In this document: positions 24,733-36,489 of the stretch, one piece after another
Layout: each line of letters starts with the position of its first letter
Position numbering within the stretch: position 1 is the first letter of the stretch
Assembly (NCBI GenBank): GCA_016916535.1
Contig: CP070277.1
Location: 102,349 to 166,348, forward strand
From: Dysgonomonadaceae bacterium zrk40
GTDB lineage: Bacteria; Bacteroidota; Bacteroidia; Bacteroidales; Dysgonomonadaceae
Reading direction: 5' to 3'
Length of the DNA stretch: 64,000 nucleotides
Translations under genes and position numbers: made by a program
Notes under the pieces: model-generated
The model's database searches: none
The model's input: the letters and a program-made list of their open reading frames with translations, nothing else
What the model was told of the DNA's origin: nothing

Positions 24733-26193
24733 TCAAGTCTCGACGCGGAATTCGGTCATCATGCCCGTTGAGAGGTGAGGCATATGGTGACAATGGAGCA
24801 TCCACCTTGCCGCTTCGCCCGCATCAATGGCGATTGTCACGCTCGCCATCGGCGGCACGTAAACTGTGTCGCGCACCGCGCCCCAAAAACGACGCGATCC
24901 GTGACCCACGACTTGAAAGGCGTGGCCATGCAGGTGCATCGGGTGGCCCATCATCGACATGTTGTGGAAAGTGAGTTCGACACGCTCACCGCTTTTGGCG
25001 ACGATCGGTTCATGTTCGCCCCAGCCGCGACCGTCGATGGTCCAGACATAGGGGGACATGGTCCCTTCCAGCATCACCATCCGACTATTGGAAACCGTCC
25101 GTTCGGGCAGAGGGTCGAGAGCCTGTAAAGCTGCCTCTTGCGAGAAATCGACGTCGAACGCCGGGGCAGCAGTATCGCTCATTCCTGACATCGTCGGGAC
25201 TGCTGCTCCTCGCGGTGCGAGGATCAGACCGGTGCGTTCCCGCTCACCTTCGCGCAGCGCCAGAATGGGGAACGCCCGGGACTCTGTGGGCAGATCAAGG
25301 TCGATGTCGAGACGCTGTCCCATAGCAAGGCCGAACCGACGTCCGGTGATGGGAGCGACCTTGTGGCCATCGACTGCTACTAGGCGCCCATCAACTCCGG
25401 TATCGATCCAGAAGGACGTCGCCGAAGACCCGTTAATGATGCGCAGCTTAACCCGTCCTCGGCGTTCGACATGCACGAGTTCGGGATCGTCCAGGGTCCG
25501 ATCATTGACGAGGTACGCGTCGAAATCGAAATCGTTGAGGTCCATGGCCATCGTGGACATGCTCTCCATGTCGCTCATGTCCATTCGCTCCATATCCATG
25601 CCGCCATGATCCATCGGCATCGATGAACCGTGGCTCATATCCCCATGCCCGGTTCCGCTGGTAATCTCTTCGAGGATCGTTTCAGGGTTCTTGAAGGAAA
25701 AATCGTGAAGGAACATAACAACCTCCTGCCGATCCTCAGCTACGTCCTCTACGCTGCGGACGATGAGAGGGGCGGCAAGCAGGTTCATCTCCTGGATCGG
25801 CACGTGGCTGTGCATCCAATGGGTTCCTGCCAGAGGTTCGAAATCATAGGACCGGATTTCGCCACTAGCGAGTTTGGGCATCGGCATGTCGGGGACCCCG
25901 TCCTGCGCGTTGGGGGGAAGCTGTCCATGCCAGTGAATTATAGTCTCGACGTCCAGGCTGTTTTCGAGGGTGAGTGCGAAACGTTCGCCGGGATCGAGGG
26001 TAAGCCCCTGCCGCCCATCTGGGCCGGAAATGCCATAGACGGAGGCGGTCTTTCCATTGACCTCGATCGTGCGAGTGGAGGCGACGAGTCGGCGGACAGG
26101 TTCTTGGCCCTGACTTGCAAAAGGGAAAGCAGTGGATGCCGCAAGTGCGGCTGTCGCCGTGAGAAAGCCACGGCGGTTCAAGGTGATAGTCAT
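24733..26193 (-). CDS. Met-rich periplasmic multicopper oxidase (CopA/CueO type)
   Basis: 486 residues. A Tat signal (LNRRGFLTATAALAAS) opens the protein. All copper-site motifs are present: IIHWHG near residue 86, HWMHSH near 125, HPMHLHGHAF near 427 and HCHHMPHLSTGMM near 471. A Met/His/Asp-rich insert near residues 180-215 resembles the copper-binding loop of CueO and CopA oxidases. It would oxidise Cu(I) in the periplasm. I chose the ATG leading directly to the Tat signal. The BNR gene follows, and a small exported His/Cys protein lies upstream. Confidence 0.92.
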   Translation of the reverse strand: MTITLNRRGFLTATAALAASTAFPFASQGQEPVRRLVASTRTIEVNGKTASVYGISGPDGRQGLTLDPGERFALTLENSLDVETIIHWHGQLPPNAQDGVPDMPMPKLASGEIRSYDFEPLAGTHWMHSHVPIQEMNLLAAPLIVRSVEDVAEDRQEVVMFLHDFSFKNPETILEEITSGTGHGDMSHGSSMPMDHGGMDMERMDMSDMESMSTMAMDLNDFDFDAYLVNDRTLDDPELVHVERRGRVKLRIINGSSATSFWIDTGVDGRLVAVDGHKVAPITGRRFGLAMGQRLDIDLDLPTESRAFPILALREGERERTGLILAPRGAAVPTMSGMSDTAAPAFDVDFSQEAALQALDPLPERTVSNSRMVMLEGTMSPYVWTIDGRGWGEHEPIVAKSGERVELTFHNMSMMGHPMHLHGHAFQVVGHGSRRFWGAVRDTVYVPPMASVTIAIDAGEAARWMLHCHHMPHLSTGMMTEFRVET

Positions 26194-26257
26194 TCCAATT
26201 ATCCGATCTTTGCGCGCGAAGGCGCGACTGTACATTTCCGCCCAACAAGGCGGAGCT

Positions 26258-26629
26258 TCAGGCGAGGATCGGGTTGGATTTTGGAGGGCGGCGGCCCGGC
26301 TCGGGGCCGAAGGCCGGCCGGCCTATATCGTTAAATGGCGTAGACTTCAGCTCTAAGCTAAGTGGGTAGTTAAAGTCCAAGGCCGTTGGAAATGTTCCAG
26401 CAAGGGCGCACGCGGTTGCGCAAAGCGTGTTGTGGTGCAGCCCGGTCTTCTTGTTCTCGGGTCCGTGCCCGGTCATCGAAACCGTAGCATCCGCGCTGAC
26501 CTGATGCGCCTTATGGTGCTGCACGAGACTGCCATCGCCGGACATCTGTGCCCACGACATGGCTGTCATCGACAGAACCACTGTGACAACAGCAACAATC
26601 CGCATGATGTACGAAGCGAGCACGAACAT
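26258..26629 (-). CDS. Small exported protein near the copper oxidase
   Basis: 123 residues with a signal peptide ending near residue 27 (SWAQ). The mature part has several His (VQHHKAH, GLHHN) and two Cys (LCATAC) and a Pro/Arg-rich tail. The composition suggests metal binding, but no family is recognised. It sits 64 bases upstream of the oxidase gene on the same strand. Its own upstream region is cut by an IS21-family element beginning near 26791. Confidence 0.6.
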   Translation of the reverse strand: MFVLASYIMRIVAVVTVVLSMTAMSWAQMSGDGSLVQHHKAHQVSADATVSMTGHGPENKKTGLHHNTLCATACALAGTFPTALDFNYPLSLELKSTPFNDIGRPAFGPEPGRRPPKSNPILA

Positions 26630-26922
26630 AGTCGAATAGTAATCCCGGGCGGAAACGCCATCAAGACGATCATGGTCGACCCCGGCGCGACACATTGCAC
26701 CGGGGTCATGGCTATTGCTCTCTGGCGCCGTGGTCGCTTCGTTTCGCCGGCGCCGACACGACGGGCCTTGTACGATCGAACCTGTTCCCTTGTCAACGGC
26801 GGCGTAAAAACCGGCCACGGGGCGGAGCAAAAGTCGGCCACTTTGGACGCCGGTATGAGGCCCGCGGGAGGGCGTAGCCCGAGCGGGGGCCTCATACCGG
26901 CGTTGCGATTTTCTGAAGGGTT

Positions 26923-27681
26923 TCAGCCGGCCTTTCGGGCGCGGCTTTGGGCGAGACGATAGCTGTCGCCGTTCATTTCGAGAATGTTGACGTGATGGGT
27001 GACACGGTCGAGCAGAGCGCCGGTCAGTCGCTCCGAACCCAGAATTTCGGTCCATTCGTCAAAGGGCAGATTGCTGGTGAACAGGGTGGCGCCCCGTTCA
27101 TAGCGTTGCGAGATCAGCTCGAACAGCAGTTCTGCGCCGGTCTTGGAGAGCGGCACGAAGCCGAGTTCGTCGATGATCAGCAGCTTGCATCCTGCCATCT
27201 GCTTTTGGAAACGTAAGAGACGCCGCTCGTCACGGGCTTCCATCATCTCACTGACCAGGGCAGCGGCTGTGGTGAAGCAAACGGACAGGCCCTTCTGGCA
27301 GGCGGCAAGGCCCAGGGCGAGCGCTATGTGCGTCTTGCCGGTTCCACTGGGGCCGAGAGCGATGACGTTCTCGCGACGCTCGATCCATTCGCAGCGGGCA
27401 AGTTCCAGAACCTGCATCTTGTTGAGCTTCGGGATGGCGGCAAAATCGAAACTGTCGAGACTTTTGACGACCGGGAATTTGGCTGCCTTGATACGCCGCT
27501 CGACCTTGCGACGATCCCGTTCGATCATCTCACGTTCGGCAAGCCGGGTAAGGTATCCGATATGATCGACGCCCTCGGTGGCGCAAAGCCGGGCCAGTTT
27601 CTGATACTCCCGTTGGAATGTTGGCAGCTTCAGGCTCTTGAGGTAGTGGGCAAGCAGGATATCAGGTGCTTCGGTGCTCAT
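26923..27681 (-). CDS. istB: IS21-family helper ATPase IstB
   Basis: 252 residues. Walker A GPSGTGKTH near residue 107 and Walker B LLIIDELGF near 170 identify the DnaC-like AAA+ partner of IstA. The C-terminal HHVNILEMNGDSYRL block is typical. The ATG overlaps the istA stop (ATGA), the standard arrangement. The gene is intact although its partner is not. Confidence 0.93.
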   Translation of the reverse strand: MSTEAPDILLAHYLKSLKLPTFQREYQKLARLCATEGVDHIGYLTRLAEREMIERDRRKVERRIKAAKFPVVKSLDSFDFAAIPKLNKMQVLELARCEWIERRENVIALGPSGTGKTHIALALGLAACQKGLSVCFTTAAALVSEMMEARDERRLLRFQKQMAGCKLLIIDELGFVPLSKTGAELLFELISQRYERGATLFTSNLPFDEWTEILGSERLTGALLDRVTHHVNILEMNGDSYRLAQSRARKAG

Positions 27682-28481
27682 GCCGCTTCTCCCTTCCCCG
27701 ATGACAGGAGGCCCATATACGCCTTCGCCGATGTCGTCTCGACGGTTGCTCTCGGCAGGTAGGGATAGATCGATAGATCCAGTCGCGGCGGCCGGCGCTC
27801 CACCCGGCAAAGAATCAGATGTTTGACGGCGTCGAAGCCGATCGCGCCGAGATGAATGGCCTGCTTCACCGCCGCATGCAGGTCGGCCATATCGAAGTTT
27901 TCCAGCAGTCGAAGTACCTGCACGTATTCCCGCCTGCCATGTTTTGCCATGCGGCCTTCCATCAGGCGGCACAGTGTGGCGAATTCCTCCGGCAGATCCC
28001 AGCCCTGCAAAGGGGCCGCCTGATCCAGCGCATTGATCTTCTGTTCGATCAGCGGCAGGTAATGAACAGGGTCGAAGATGACATCCTCCCGATCCCAGCT
28101 TCGGGGATGGCGAGCGATGACCTCGCTGCGGCAACCGATCACGACCTCATCGACATAGCCTCGGATCCAAACGTCCTGATGACCGTAGGCGGCGGGTACG
28201 GAATAATCGTTCGTCTTGTAGCGAACGAGAGACTGTGCCGTGACCTTGGCACTGGCCTGATCGCAGGCATCGAAGGGCGACGCTGGCAAGGGCTGCATGG
28301 CAGCCAGATCACGCTGCAGCCGTTCACCGATCGTCTCGCTCTCACCGCGCAGCCTGTCGCGCTGGCGCTTGCGGCACTGTTCTTCCAGAAAGGCATTGAA
28401 CGCATCAAAGGTCGCAAACTGCGGGATGGGGACCATGAAGTTACGCCGGGCATAACCGACAAGGCCCTCGACGTTGCCCTT
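27678..28481 (-). pseudogene. istA: IS21 transposase IstA, C-terminal part
   Basis: The frame from KGNVEGLVGYARRNFMVP onward is the C-terminal half of IstA, including the final catalytic Glu region (the E of NVEGLVGY) and the C-terminal domain. Codons further upstream belong to the inserted IS110-type element. The N-terminal half lies at 30082-30774. The two halves join cleanly in the reading G-R-P-G-K-G-N-D / K-G-N-V-E, so the gene was whole before insertion. Confidence 0.88.
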
Positions 28482-28489
28482 ATCTGGCA

Positions 28490-28737
28490 TGATCACGCTG
28501 ACGCCTCGATATCTTTGCCGCACTTCGGTGGCAGGCGCTATGGTGAGACCATTCGGGATGTGGGGCGTCGGGAGCACGCGAGTGCGGGCAGGCCGAGCGA
28601 AAGACATGGGCTGCGAGCCCGAGCCTTTATATGGTCGCCCCTGCGGCTTACCCGAATGCGCTGCGAGCGCGGATCCGTAGTTGCCGTGTAGCCCGCCAGT
28701 TCCTGAGAAGAGGGATGACATAGCAAAGGAGGTAGAT
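28490..28737 (+). ncRNA. Candidate bridge RNA region of the IS110 element
   Basis: IS110-group elements are known to encode a structured bridge RNA upstream of the transposase that pairs with donor and target DNA. This 248-base region has no gene and shows several hairpins, including two with an identical TGCGA loop: GGGC-loop-GCCC at 28608-28620 and GCGC-loop-GCGC at 28658-28670. The assignment rests on position and element type; I could not fold it or match guide loops to the target. Confidence 0.45.
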
Positions 28738-29967
28738 ATGCGCATCATCGGCATGGATATCCACCGCGTCTTCGCCGAAGCGGTGGCCCTTGAAGATGGA
28801 GAAACCAAGCGACTTGGCCGGATCGGCATGACGCGGGAGCATCTGGAAGACTTTGCCAGAACACTTCTGCCGTCGGATCATGTCGTGGTGGAAGCGACCG
28901 GCAATGCGACCGCGGTTGTGGAGATTCTCGCTCCGCGCGTGGCAAGGGTGGCCGTGGCAAATCCGTTGCAGGTCCATCTGATCGCCAAGGCGAAGATCAA
29001 GACTGACGCGATCGACGCGCGCGTCCTGGCGCAACTCTACGCCGCCGGCTTCCTGCCGGAGGTCTGGATCCCGGACGCGGCAGCCTTGGCTCGCCGACGT
29101 CAGGTGACGCGCCGAACGCAACTTGTCCGGCAACGGACCCGTCTAAAATCGATCGTCCAGTCGATCCTGCACGCGAACCTGATTCCACCCTGCCCATTTG
29201 CCGATCTCTTCGGCGGCAAGGGGCGGATCTGGCTGCGGGCCCAGTATCTACCGGACGACGAGCGGGAGGCCATTGAACGGCACGTCGAGGAATATGACCG
29301 CCAGTCCGATGCACTGAAGGGAGTGGAACGTGACATTGCACGCGCCGCCTTGTCCGATCCGAACGTGACACGATTGATGACGATCCCGGGCATCGACATG
29401 GTGGTTGCTGTCGGATTGATGGCGGCGATCGGCAAAATCGAGCGTTTTGACAACCCCGACAAGCTGGTTGCCTATATCGGTCTCAATCCAAGCGTCCATC
29501 AATCTGGTGATGGCCCCGCCCATCATGGTCGGATCACCAAACGCGGACGCGCAAATGCCCGCCATTTACTTGTCGAAGCGGCCTGGCAGACCGTGCGAAG
29601 TCCAGGGCCGTTGCGTGCCTTCTACGAGCGCGTGCGGAGCAAACGCGGCAATCACATTGCCGCAGTGGCGGTTGCCCGTAAGCTGGCAGTAATCATCTGG
29701 CACCTGCTGACCAAAGGTGAAGACTACAGCTGGGTTCGCCCCTCGCTACATGCCAAGAAACTTCGTGACCTCGAACTGCGCGCCGGACATCCGCCGAGAC
29801 GCGGCCAGAAAGGTGCCGGCTATGACTACAACATCACGCAACGTCGCCGGGAGGAGCGCAACCGCGCTCAGCAGGCCGAAGGCGCATATCGGCGAATGAC
29901 CGACGGATGGCGACAACGAGGGGCCCGCTCAAAACCCACGGACGCCACAAATGAGGAGCGACGATGA
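28738..29967 (+). CDS. IS110-family transposase/recombinase
   Basis: 409 residues. The N-terminal RuvC-like DEDD domain starts at MRIIGMDIHR with Asp7, continues with V-V-V-E-A-T-G-N near residue 43 and has K-T-D-A-I-D-A-R near 84. The C-terminal Tnp_20 domain from about 215 carries L-M-T-I-P-G-I-D and a Ser in NPSVHQSGDG near 258, the position of the catalytic serine in IS110 enzymes. The ATG has AAAGGAGG seven bases upstream. Basic C-terminal tail. Intact. Confidence 0.93.
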   Translation: MRIIGMDIHRVFAEAVALEDGETKRLGRIGMTREHLEDFARTLLPSDHVVVEATGNATAVVEILAPRVARVAVANPLQVHLIAKAKIKTDAIDARVLAQLYAAGFLPEVWIPDAAALARRRQVTRRTQLVRQRTRLKSIVQSILHANLIPPCPFADLFGGKGRIWLRAQYLPDDEREAIERHVEEYDRQSDALKGVERDIARAALSDPNVTRLMTIPGIDMVVAVGLMAAIGKIERFDNPDKLVAYIGLNPSVHQSGDGPAHHGRITKRGRANARHLLVEAAWQTVRSPGPLRAFYERVRSKRGNHIAAVAVARKLAVIIWHLLTKGEDYSWVRPSLHAKKLRDLELRAGHPPRRGQKGAGYDYNITQRRREERNRAQQAEGAYRRMTDGWRQRGARSKPTDATNEERR

Positions 29968-30081
29968 TCTGGCTGCGCCGCAGGGCTTGAACCTCATGCC
30001 CGGCCGTTCACCACGTGGTCGCCCGTGGGCCTGAAGAAAATACCACAATTTCTGTCGAAGGGGCTATTCGATCTCATCCGT

Positions 30082-30774
30082 GTCATTGCCCTTTCCGGGT
30101 CGGCCATAGCGATCCCGGATCAGATAATGGGACAGGAACCCGCTGAACAGTGTCGCCCGCTTGCGCGTGCCGTCAGGCAGGATACTCGCCACAAGGCAGC
30201 GGTCATTGTCATAAACGATCGACTGCGGCACGGCCCCGAAGAAGGCGAACGCATGGACGTGGCCATCGACCCAGGCCTCGGCCACCGCCGCCGGATAAGC
30301 CCGCACGTAGCAGCCGTCGCTATGCGGAAGATCGAGCACAAAGAACCGGGCTTTCTGCTCGATACCGCCGATCACCACCGTCGCCTCACCGAAATCAGCC
30401 TGCGCATGGCCGGGCGGATGAGAAAGCGGCACGAACACTTCCTGGCGACGCTGTTCCCGCTCGCGGATATAATCCTTGATGATCGTATAGCCGCCGGTGA
30501 ACCCGCATTCGTCGCGAAGCCGGTCAAACACACGCTTGGCCGTATGGCGCTGTTTGCGCGGTACCTTCGCGTCTTCAGCCAACCAGTGGTCGATCGTCGA
30601 AACGAACGCGTCCAGCTTCGGTCGCCGGACTGGTGATTGTCGCTGATAGCCAGGAGGCGTCGAATACGTCAGCATCTTCGCTACGCTGTCGCGGGATATG
30701 TTGAAGTGTTTGGCTGCCTGACGTCGGCTCATCCCTTCCGAGACCGCCAGGCGAACCTTCAGATAAAGATCCAC
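30082..30774 (-). pseudogene. istA: IS21 transposase IstA, N-terminal part
   Basis: About 230 codons from MDLYLKVRLAVSEG to the IS110 junction. An N-terminal helix-turn-helix (MSRRQAAKHFNISRDSVAKM) is followed by the first catalytic Asp in HAQADFGEA and the second in I-V-Y-D-N-D. The frame enters inserted DNA at 30081 and stops soon after. Without the C-terminal half it lacks the third catalytic residue. Confidence 0.88.
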
Positions 30775-30954
30775 GGTGTAAATCCTCTGTCCCTCCTGCG
30801 CTCATTGCAGAAGGAAAATAGGTGGCCGGTTTTTACGCCGCCCGCGACCGAATTATTCCGCCGCTTCCGTGGCCGACTTTTGCACCGCCGATCTCAGATT
30901 GATCGCAATCGGTGCACAAGGCATCGCATTCCTTCAGGGCTAGATGATGGCTGG

Positions 30955-32298
<1,344 letters not shown>

Positions 32299-32406
32299 TT
32301 CGATCTGCCTTGGTTGCTTTTTAGGTCGTTACGCCTCTGCGCATGCCCACCCGATCGGTTTCAGGCCGCCAGAAGTCCCGACCCTGGGCGTCTGATGAAA
32401 TCGCGA

Positions 32407-33114
32407 CTACTCCCGTTGCGAGGGTGCGCCGTAGATCCGCCGGGAAGTTTGCGAACGCCATGTGACTACAACGGCGGCCCCTTGCAGAGCGATAACTGAC
32501 GCCACAAGGGCAACGAACGGCCATCGCGCCCAGTTTGGCTCAGGCATTTGGCGGTGGAAATCAAGAAAATGAAAGAACAAGAAATAGGCCGTGTGCAGCA
32601 CTGCCAGCCACCACAGAACATAAGCGCCCTGCTGGATGTATTTCCACACGGACGTGCCAAGTACCCTTTGGCTGAAATTATTCGACGTACCGGCAAGCAC
32701 AAAGCCGTAGAGCAGTGCCGCGATCCCAACCACATTGGCCAGCGCAAACCCGTGCTGAAGCATCACGTAGCGTTGCAGTTGGGGGTGATACTCAAAACCG
32801 AACAGCCGTGCAAAATCAAGCTCGACCCAGCCGATCAGTATTATGATGGTATGCACCGTCGCCGCCAGAACCGCATAAATACCGAGCTCGCGTCGGTACG
32901 GCATAAGCTTCCGTAAAAAGGGCGTAGACGACAAGCGTGCGAGCGGCCCAATCGCCATTGCAGCAACGATGAGCAGCAGTGAAAGATCCCCCAGCGCTCG
33001 GTTGTAGCGGTGCATCTCCGACCACTCGGCACACGAAGCAAGCAGCAGGTATCCCGTCAGCACGGACGTTCCTATGATTAGTACGCGCCGCAGAAGGGCG
33101 GGTTTTTTCATCAT
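32407..33114 (-). CDS. Ferric-reductase-like transmembrane protein
   Basis: 235 residues with six hydrophobic helices and paired histidines on neighbouring helices (for example in ATVHTIIILIGW, and in LWWLAVLHTAYFLFFHFLDF region), the pattern of b-haem binding in MsrQ/YedZ and ferric reductase domains. It may pass electrons from the quinone pool to a periplasmic partner. No MsrP-type catalytic subunit is adjacent. I used the MMKKP start; an upstream ATG at 33162 adds 16 polar residues. Confidence 0.75.
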   Translation of the reverse strand: MMKKPALLRRVLIIGTSVLTGYLLLASCAEWSEMHRYNRALGDLSLLLIVAAMAIGPLARLSSTPFLRKLMPYRRELGIYAVLAATVHTIIILIGWVELDFARLFGFEYHPQLQRYVMLQHGFALANVVGIAALLYGFVLAGTSNNFSQRVLGTSVWKYIQQGAYVLWWLAVLHTAYFLFFHFLDFHRQMPEPNWARWPFVALVASVIALQGAAVVVTWRSQTSRRIYGAPSQRE

Positions 33115-33196
33115 GGTTTCAGATACCGTATGTTTGCAGTCTTCCAAAGATGTTTTAGGCACGCAAATAGCACATCAGATCGGCTTTCGCTTCCAA

Positions 33197-33850
33197 TCAG
33201 CGTTCAACATTCTGCAGAGTGTTGACGTTTGGTATGAAAGCCGGAACCCGGCTGGCATACCTGTCCCAGCTTTCGCCAAAACGGGCGCGACTGTCCCCCT
33301 CCTCGCCGCGGGCAAGCCGTGCGTACATCCAGACCAGCACCGGGAACATCGCGAGCGTCAGGAGGGTCGGCCATTGCACGAGAAAGCCCAGCATGATCAG
33401 CACGAACCCCACATACTGGGGATGGCGAATGCGGGCATAGGGGCCTGTCGTCGCAAGCAACCCCTGACGCTGCGCGTTCCACAGATGGTACCATGCCACG
33501 GATATGAGCCAGAAGCCGCCGCCGATAAAGACGAAGCTCAGGAGGTGGAACGGCCCGAAATGCGGGTTCGATTGCCAGCCGAACATCATTTCGGGGAGAT
33601 GTCCGCTGTCGTGGGCAAACCAGTCTACCTCCGGCCAGGTCGATTGCAGCCAGCCGGAAAGAAAGAAGATGGTCAACGGGAACCCATACATCTCGGTGAA
33701 GAGAGCTACGACAAAGGCGCTGAACGCTCCAAAACTGCGCCAGTCGCGTTTTGTCTGCGGCTTGAAGAAACTGAAGGCGAAAATGATGAACACCGCCGAA
33801 TTGATAAATACTAGCAGCCAGAGTCCATAGGAAGCACCTGCATCGGTCAT
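33197..33850 (-). CDS. Isoprenylcysteine methyltransferase-like membrane protein
   Basis: 217 residues with about five helices and the C-terminal methyltransferase signature G-P-Y-A-R-I-R-H-P-Q-Y-V-G near residue 145 that binds S-adenosylmethionine in the ICMT/PEMT family. The bacterial substrate is unknown; homologues are frequent in copper and silver resistance clusters. The start overlaps the stop of the DUF2933 gene (TAATG), coupling it to the P-type ATPase operon. A second, divergent homologue lies at 39737-40510. Confidence 0.85.
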   Translation of the reverse strand: MTDAGASYGLWLLVFINSAVFIIFAFSFFKPQTKRDWRSFGAFSAFVVALFTEMYGFPLTIFFLSGWLQSTWPEVDWFAHDSGHLPEMMFGWQSNPHFGPFHLLSFVFIGGGFWLISVAWYHLWNAQRQGLLATTGPYARIRHPQYVGFVLIMLGFLVQWPTLLTLAMFPVLVWMYARLARGEEGDSRARFGESWDRYASRVPAFIPNVNTLQNVER

Positions 33851-34119
33851 TACTGGTCGTCTCCCTTACCGTGCCCGCCGTGGCCTCCATGACCGCCGTG
33901 CATAAAGAAGTGCATTCCAACGCAAAGCAGCAATGGCAGCCAGATCAGCAATCCGCTGCTCAGGATGTGCACCCGGTGCTCGTAACCCAGGAGAAGGCCG
34001 CCAACTGCCAGCGCAACGATCAGATAGATGCCGGCGCGTGATCGCCAGAATGAGGGCGGGCGGGGGGCATGCTCCGATTGACTTTGATTAACATGTGATG
34101 GATCAGGTTGATGGGTCAC
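33850..34119 (-). CDS. DUF2933-family small membrane protein
   Basis: 89 residues with two hydrophobic helices (about 28-45 and 53-71) ending in LLLCVGMHFFMH, then a Gly/His-rich tail of four G-G-H triplets. Proteins of this type accompany copper P-type ATPases; the His tail suggests metal binding. The start is GTG at 34119. It lies 15 bases after the ATPase stop and overlaps the methyltransferase gene. Confidence 0.82.
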   Translation of the reverse strand: MTHQPDPSHVNQSQSEHAPRPPSFWRSRAGIYLIVALAVGGLLLGYEHRVHILSSGLLIWLPLLLCVGMHFFMHGGHGGHGGHGKGDDQ

Positions 34120-34134
34120 GTTGTGGCTTCCTTT

Positions 34135-36489
34135 CTAGATCTTTGCGCCGCGAAGGCGCAGCGAATTGAGCACCACCGAGATCGACGAGGCGCTCATGGC
34201 GAAGGCGGCAAACATCGGGCTGATGAGGATGCCGAAGAACGGAAACAGCACCCCCGCCGCGACAGGCACGCCAGAGGCGTTGTAGATCAGCGCGAAGAAC
34301 AGGTTCTGCCGGATATTACGCATGGTGGCCCGTGCGAGCCGCCGAGCGCGCACGATACCGTCGAGGTTGCCCTTGACCAGTGTGATGCCCGCGCTTTCGA
34401 TGGCCACATCGGCCCCGGTGCCCATGGCAATGCCGACATCGGCCTGTGCCAAGGCCGGTGCGTCATTGACGCCATCGCCGGCCATCGCGACCTTGCGGCC
34501 CTGCTGCTGCAATTCCTTGATGATCCGTGCCTTGTCCTCCGGCAGCACATCGGCCCGGATCTCGTCTATGCCCAGACGCGCGCCGATGGCCTTGGCCGTG
34601 CGTTCGTTGTCTCCGGTCGCCATGATAACGCGGAACCCCAATTCATGCAGATCCTTGATGGCGGCGGGTGTGGTTTCCTTCACCGGGTCAGCGACCCCGA
34701 CAAGACCGGCGATCTTGCCATCCAGCACCACGAACATTACTGTCTCGCCCTCGTCGCGACGGGCATTTGCCTTGGCGGTCAGGTCGCCCGCCTCAAGGCC
34801 AAGGTCCCGGATCATCGCCAGATTGCCGAGCGCGACCGCTTTGCCGTCGACGACCCCCTTGACGCCCTTGCCGGTGACCGCCTCGAAGTCGTCGGCATTC
34901 GCCATCTTCACATCGCGCTCTTCCGCGCCGCGCACGATGGCCTCGGCAAGCGGGTGTTCCGATCCGCGCTCCAGCGATGCGGCGAGACGCAGGACCTCGG
35001 CCTCGTCGTGACCGGGTTGCGGCAGGACGGCGACAAGCTGCGGCTTGCCCATCGTCAACGTGCCGGTCTTGTCGACGATCAGGGTATCGACCTTCTCGAA
35101 CCGCTCCAGCGCCTCGGCGTTCTTGATAAGTACCCCGGCCTGGGCCCCCCGCCCCGTCGCCGTCATGATCGACATCGGCGTGGCGAGGCCGAGCGCACAG
35201 GGACAGGCGATGATCAACACGGCGACAGCCGAGATCAATGCGTAGGACAGCGCAGGCGCGGGCCCCCAGATCGCCCATGCGATGAAGGACAGGAGCGCGA
35301 TACCGATCACGGCCGGAACGAAATATCCCGCCACTTTGTCGGCATACTTCTGGATCGGTGCGCGCGACCGTTGCGCGTTGGAGACCATCTCGACGATCTG
35401 CGCCAGCATCGTGTCGGATCCGACCCGCGTCGCCTCCATCACGAGGCTGCCGGTGCCGTTGATGGTGGCACCGGTCAACGGGTCGCCCTCGGTCTTCTCG
35501 ACTGGCACGGGTTCTCCGGAGATCATGCTTTCGTCGACTGAGGACCGGCCTTCCAGAACCACGCCATCTACCGGCACCTTGTCTCCGGGACGCACGCGCA
35601 GCCGGTCGCCGACCTGCACATCCTCCAGCGGAATCTCCTCTTCGGATCCGTCGTCCCGGATGACCCGCGCGGTCTTTGCCGCCATGTCGAGAAGCGCGCG
35701 GATCGCCTTGCCAGTGCCTTCACGGGCGCGCAATTCCATCACCTGGCCAAGCAGCACAAGCGTCACGATCACCGCCGCCGCCTCGAAATAGACGCCGACA
35801 TGACCTTCGGCGTCGCGAAATCCGTCCGGGAATATGCCGGGTGCCAGAACGGCGACGACGCTGAAGAGCCAGGCCGCGATTACCCCCATACCGATCAGGG
35901 AGAACATGTTGAGATTCATCGTCCGGAACGAATTCCAGCCCCGAACCAGAAACGGCCAGCCGCACCAAAGAACAACCGGGGTTCCGAGAACCAACTCGAT
36001 CCAGAGGGTTGCGCGCTCGCCGAGAATCTCTCGCACTTCCGGGAAGCCGAGATAGGGACCCATGGTGAGGATCAGAAGCGGAATGGTCAGTACCGTGCCA
36101 ACCCAGAAACGCCGGGTGAAATCCACCAGTTCGGGGTTCGGGCCGTCGTCCATCGGGACCCCGGACTCAAGCTCCAGCCCCATTCCGCAGATCGGGCAGG
36201 AGCCGTGCTCGACCTGGCGAACCTGCGGGTGCATCGGACAGGTGTAGACGGCGCCGTCATAGCCCTCCGGGACGGTATCGTATCTGCCGTCCGCCGGGGC
36301 GGCACCAGCGTTATGGTCATGACCGTGGTGATCATGCCCGGCATGGCTGTCGAGCTCCGCCTCGGGCACAAGATGCATCCCGCATTTCGGGCAATCGCCC
36401 GGACCGTTCTGCCGTACCTCAGGGTGCATCGGGCAGGCGTAAATGTTGGATTCGGTTTCATGTGAAGCATGGCTTACTTGGTCGTTCAT
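34135..36489 (-). CDS. copA: Copper-translocating P-type ATPase (CopA-like)
   Basis: 784 residues. Two heavy-metal-binding HMBD/YHS-like modules, each C-P-M-H-P...C-P-x-C-G-M, lie near residues 19-42 and 84-106, separated by a His-rich linker (H-D-H-H-G-H-D-H-N). The membrane transport motif is [11 protein letters not shown] near 425, phosphorylation DKTGTLT near 470, and the hinge [10 protein letters not shown] near 675. It exports Cu(I) from the cytoplasm. The N-terminus lacks the common CxxC HMA fold. Its ATG overlaps the prs stop, but a MerR/CueR-like promoter inside prs offers separate induction. Confidence 0.95.
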   Translation of the reverse strand: MNDQVSHASHETESNIYACPMHPEVRQNGPGDCPKCGMHLVPEAELDSHAGHDHHGHDHNAGAAPADGRYDTVPEGYDGAVYTCPMHPQVRQVEHGSCPICGMGLELESGVPMDDGPNPELVDFTRRFWVGTVLTIPLLILTMGPYLGFPEVREILGERATLWIELVLGTPVVLWCGWPFLVRGWNSFRTMNLNMFSLIGMGVIAAWLFSVVAVLAPGIFPDGFRDAEGHVGVYFEAAAVIVTLVLLGQVMELRAREGTGKAIRALLDMAAKTARVIRDDGSEEEIPLEDVQVGDRLRVRPGDKVPVDGVVLEGRSSVDESMISGEPVPVEKTEGDPLTGATINGTGSLVMEATRVGSDTMLAQIVEMVSNAQRSRAPIQKYADKVAGYFVPAVIGIALLSFIAWAIWGPAPALSYALISAVAVLIIACPCALGLATPMSIMTATGRGAQAGVLIKNAEALERFEKVDTLIVDKTGTLTMGKPQLVAVLPQPGHDEAEVLRLAASLERGSEHPLAEAIVRGAEERDVKMANADDFEAVTGKGVKGVVDGKAVALGNLAMIRDLGLEAGDLTAKANARRDEGETVMFVVLDGKIAGLVGVADPVKETTPAAIKDLHELGFRVIMATGDNERTAKAIGARLGIDEIRADVLPEDKARIIKELQQQGRKVAMAGDGVNDAPALAQADVGIAMGTGADVAIESAGITLVKGNLDGIVRARRLARATMRNIRQNLFFALIYNASGVPVAAGVLFPFFGILISPMFAAFAMSASSISVVLNSLRLRGAKI

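Larger units (their letters stand above)
28482..30081 (+). mobile_element. IS110-family insertion sequence
   Basis: A 1.6-kb insertion delimited by the break in istA: left target half ...GACGTTGCCCTT ends at 28481 and the right half GTCATTGCCC starts at 30082. There are no terminal inverted repeats, as expected for IS110. The 5' non-coding region is long (about 256 bases) and the 3' one short (about 114), which is the layout of the IS110 subgroup rather than IS1111. One intact transposase gene is carried. Confidence 0.85.
26791..30884 (-). mobile_element. IS21-family insertion sequence, split by an IS110-family element
   Basis: istA and istB lie on the minus strand. Both ends carry two kinds of repeated unit, GTAAAAACCGGCCAC and CAAAAGTCGGCCAC, in inverted orientation, as is normal for the multiple terminal repeats of IS21 elements; their order differs between ends, so the boundaries given (TGTCAACGG at 26791, TGCA at 30884) are estimates. 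A 1.6-kb IS110-type element interrupts istA, so the IS21 is inactive unless complemented. Confidence 0.8.

Noticed and set aside
34108..35541. A 477-codon plus-strand frame opposite the P-type ATPase
   Set aside because: All conserved ATPase motifs are on the minus strand; the frame is a high-GC shadow without motifs.
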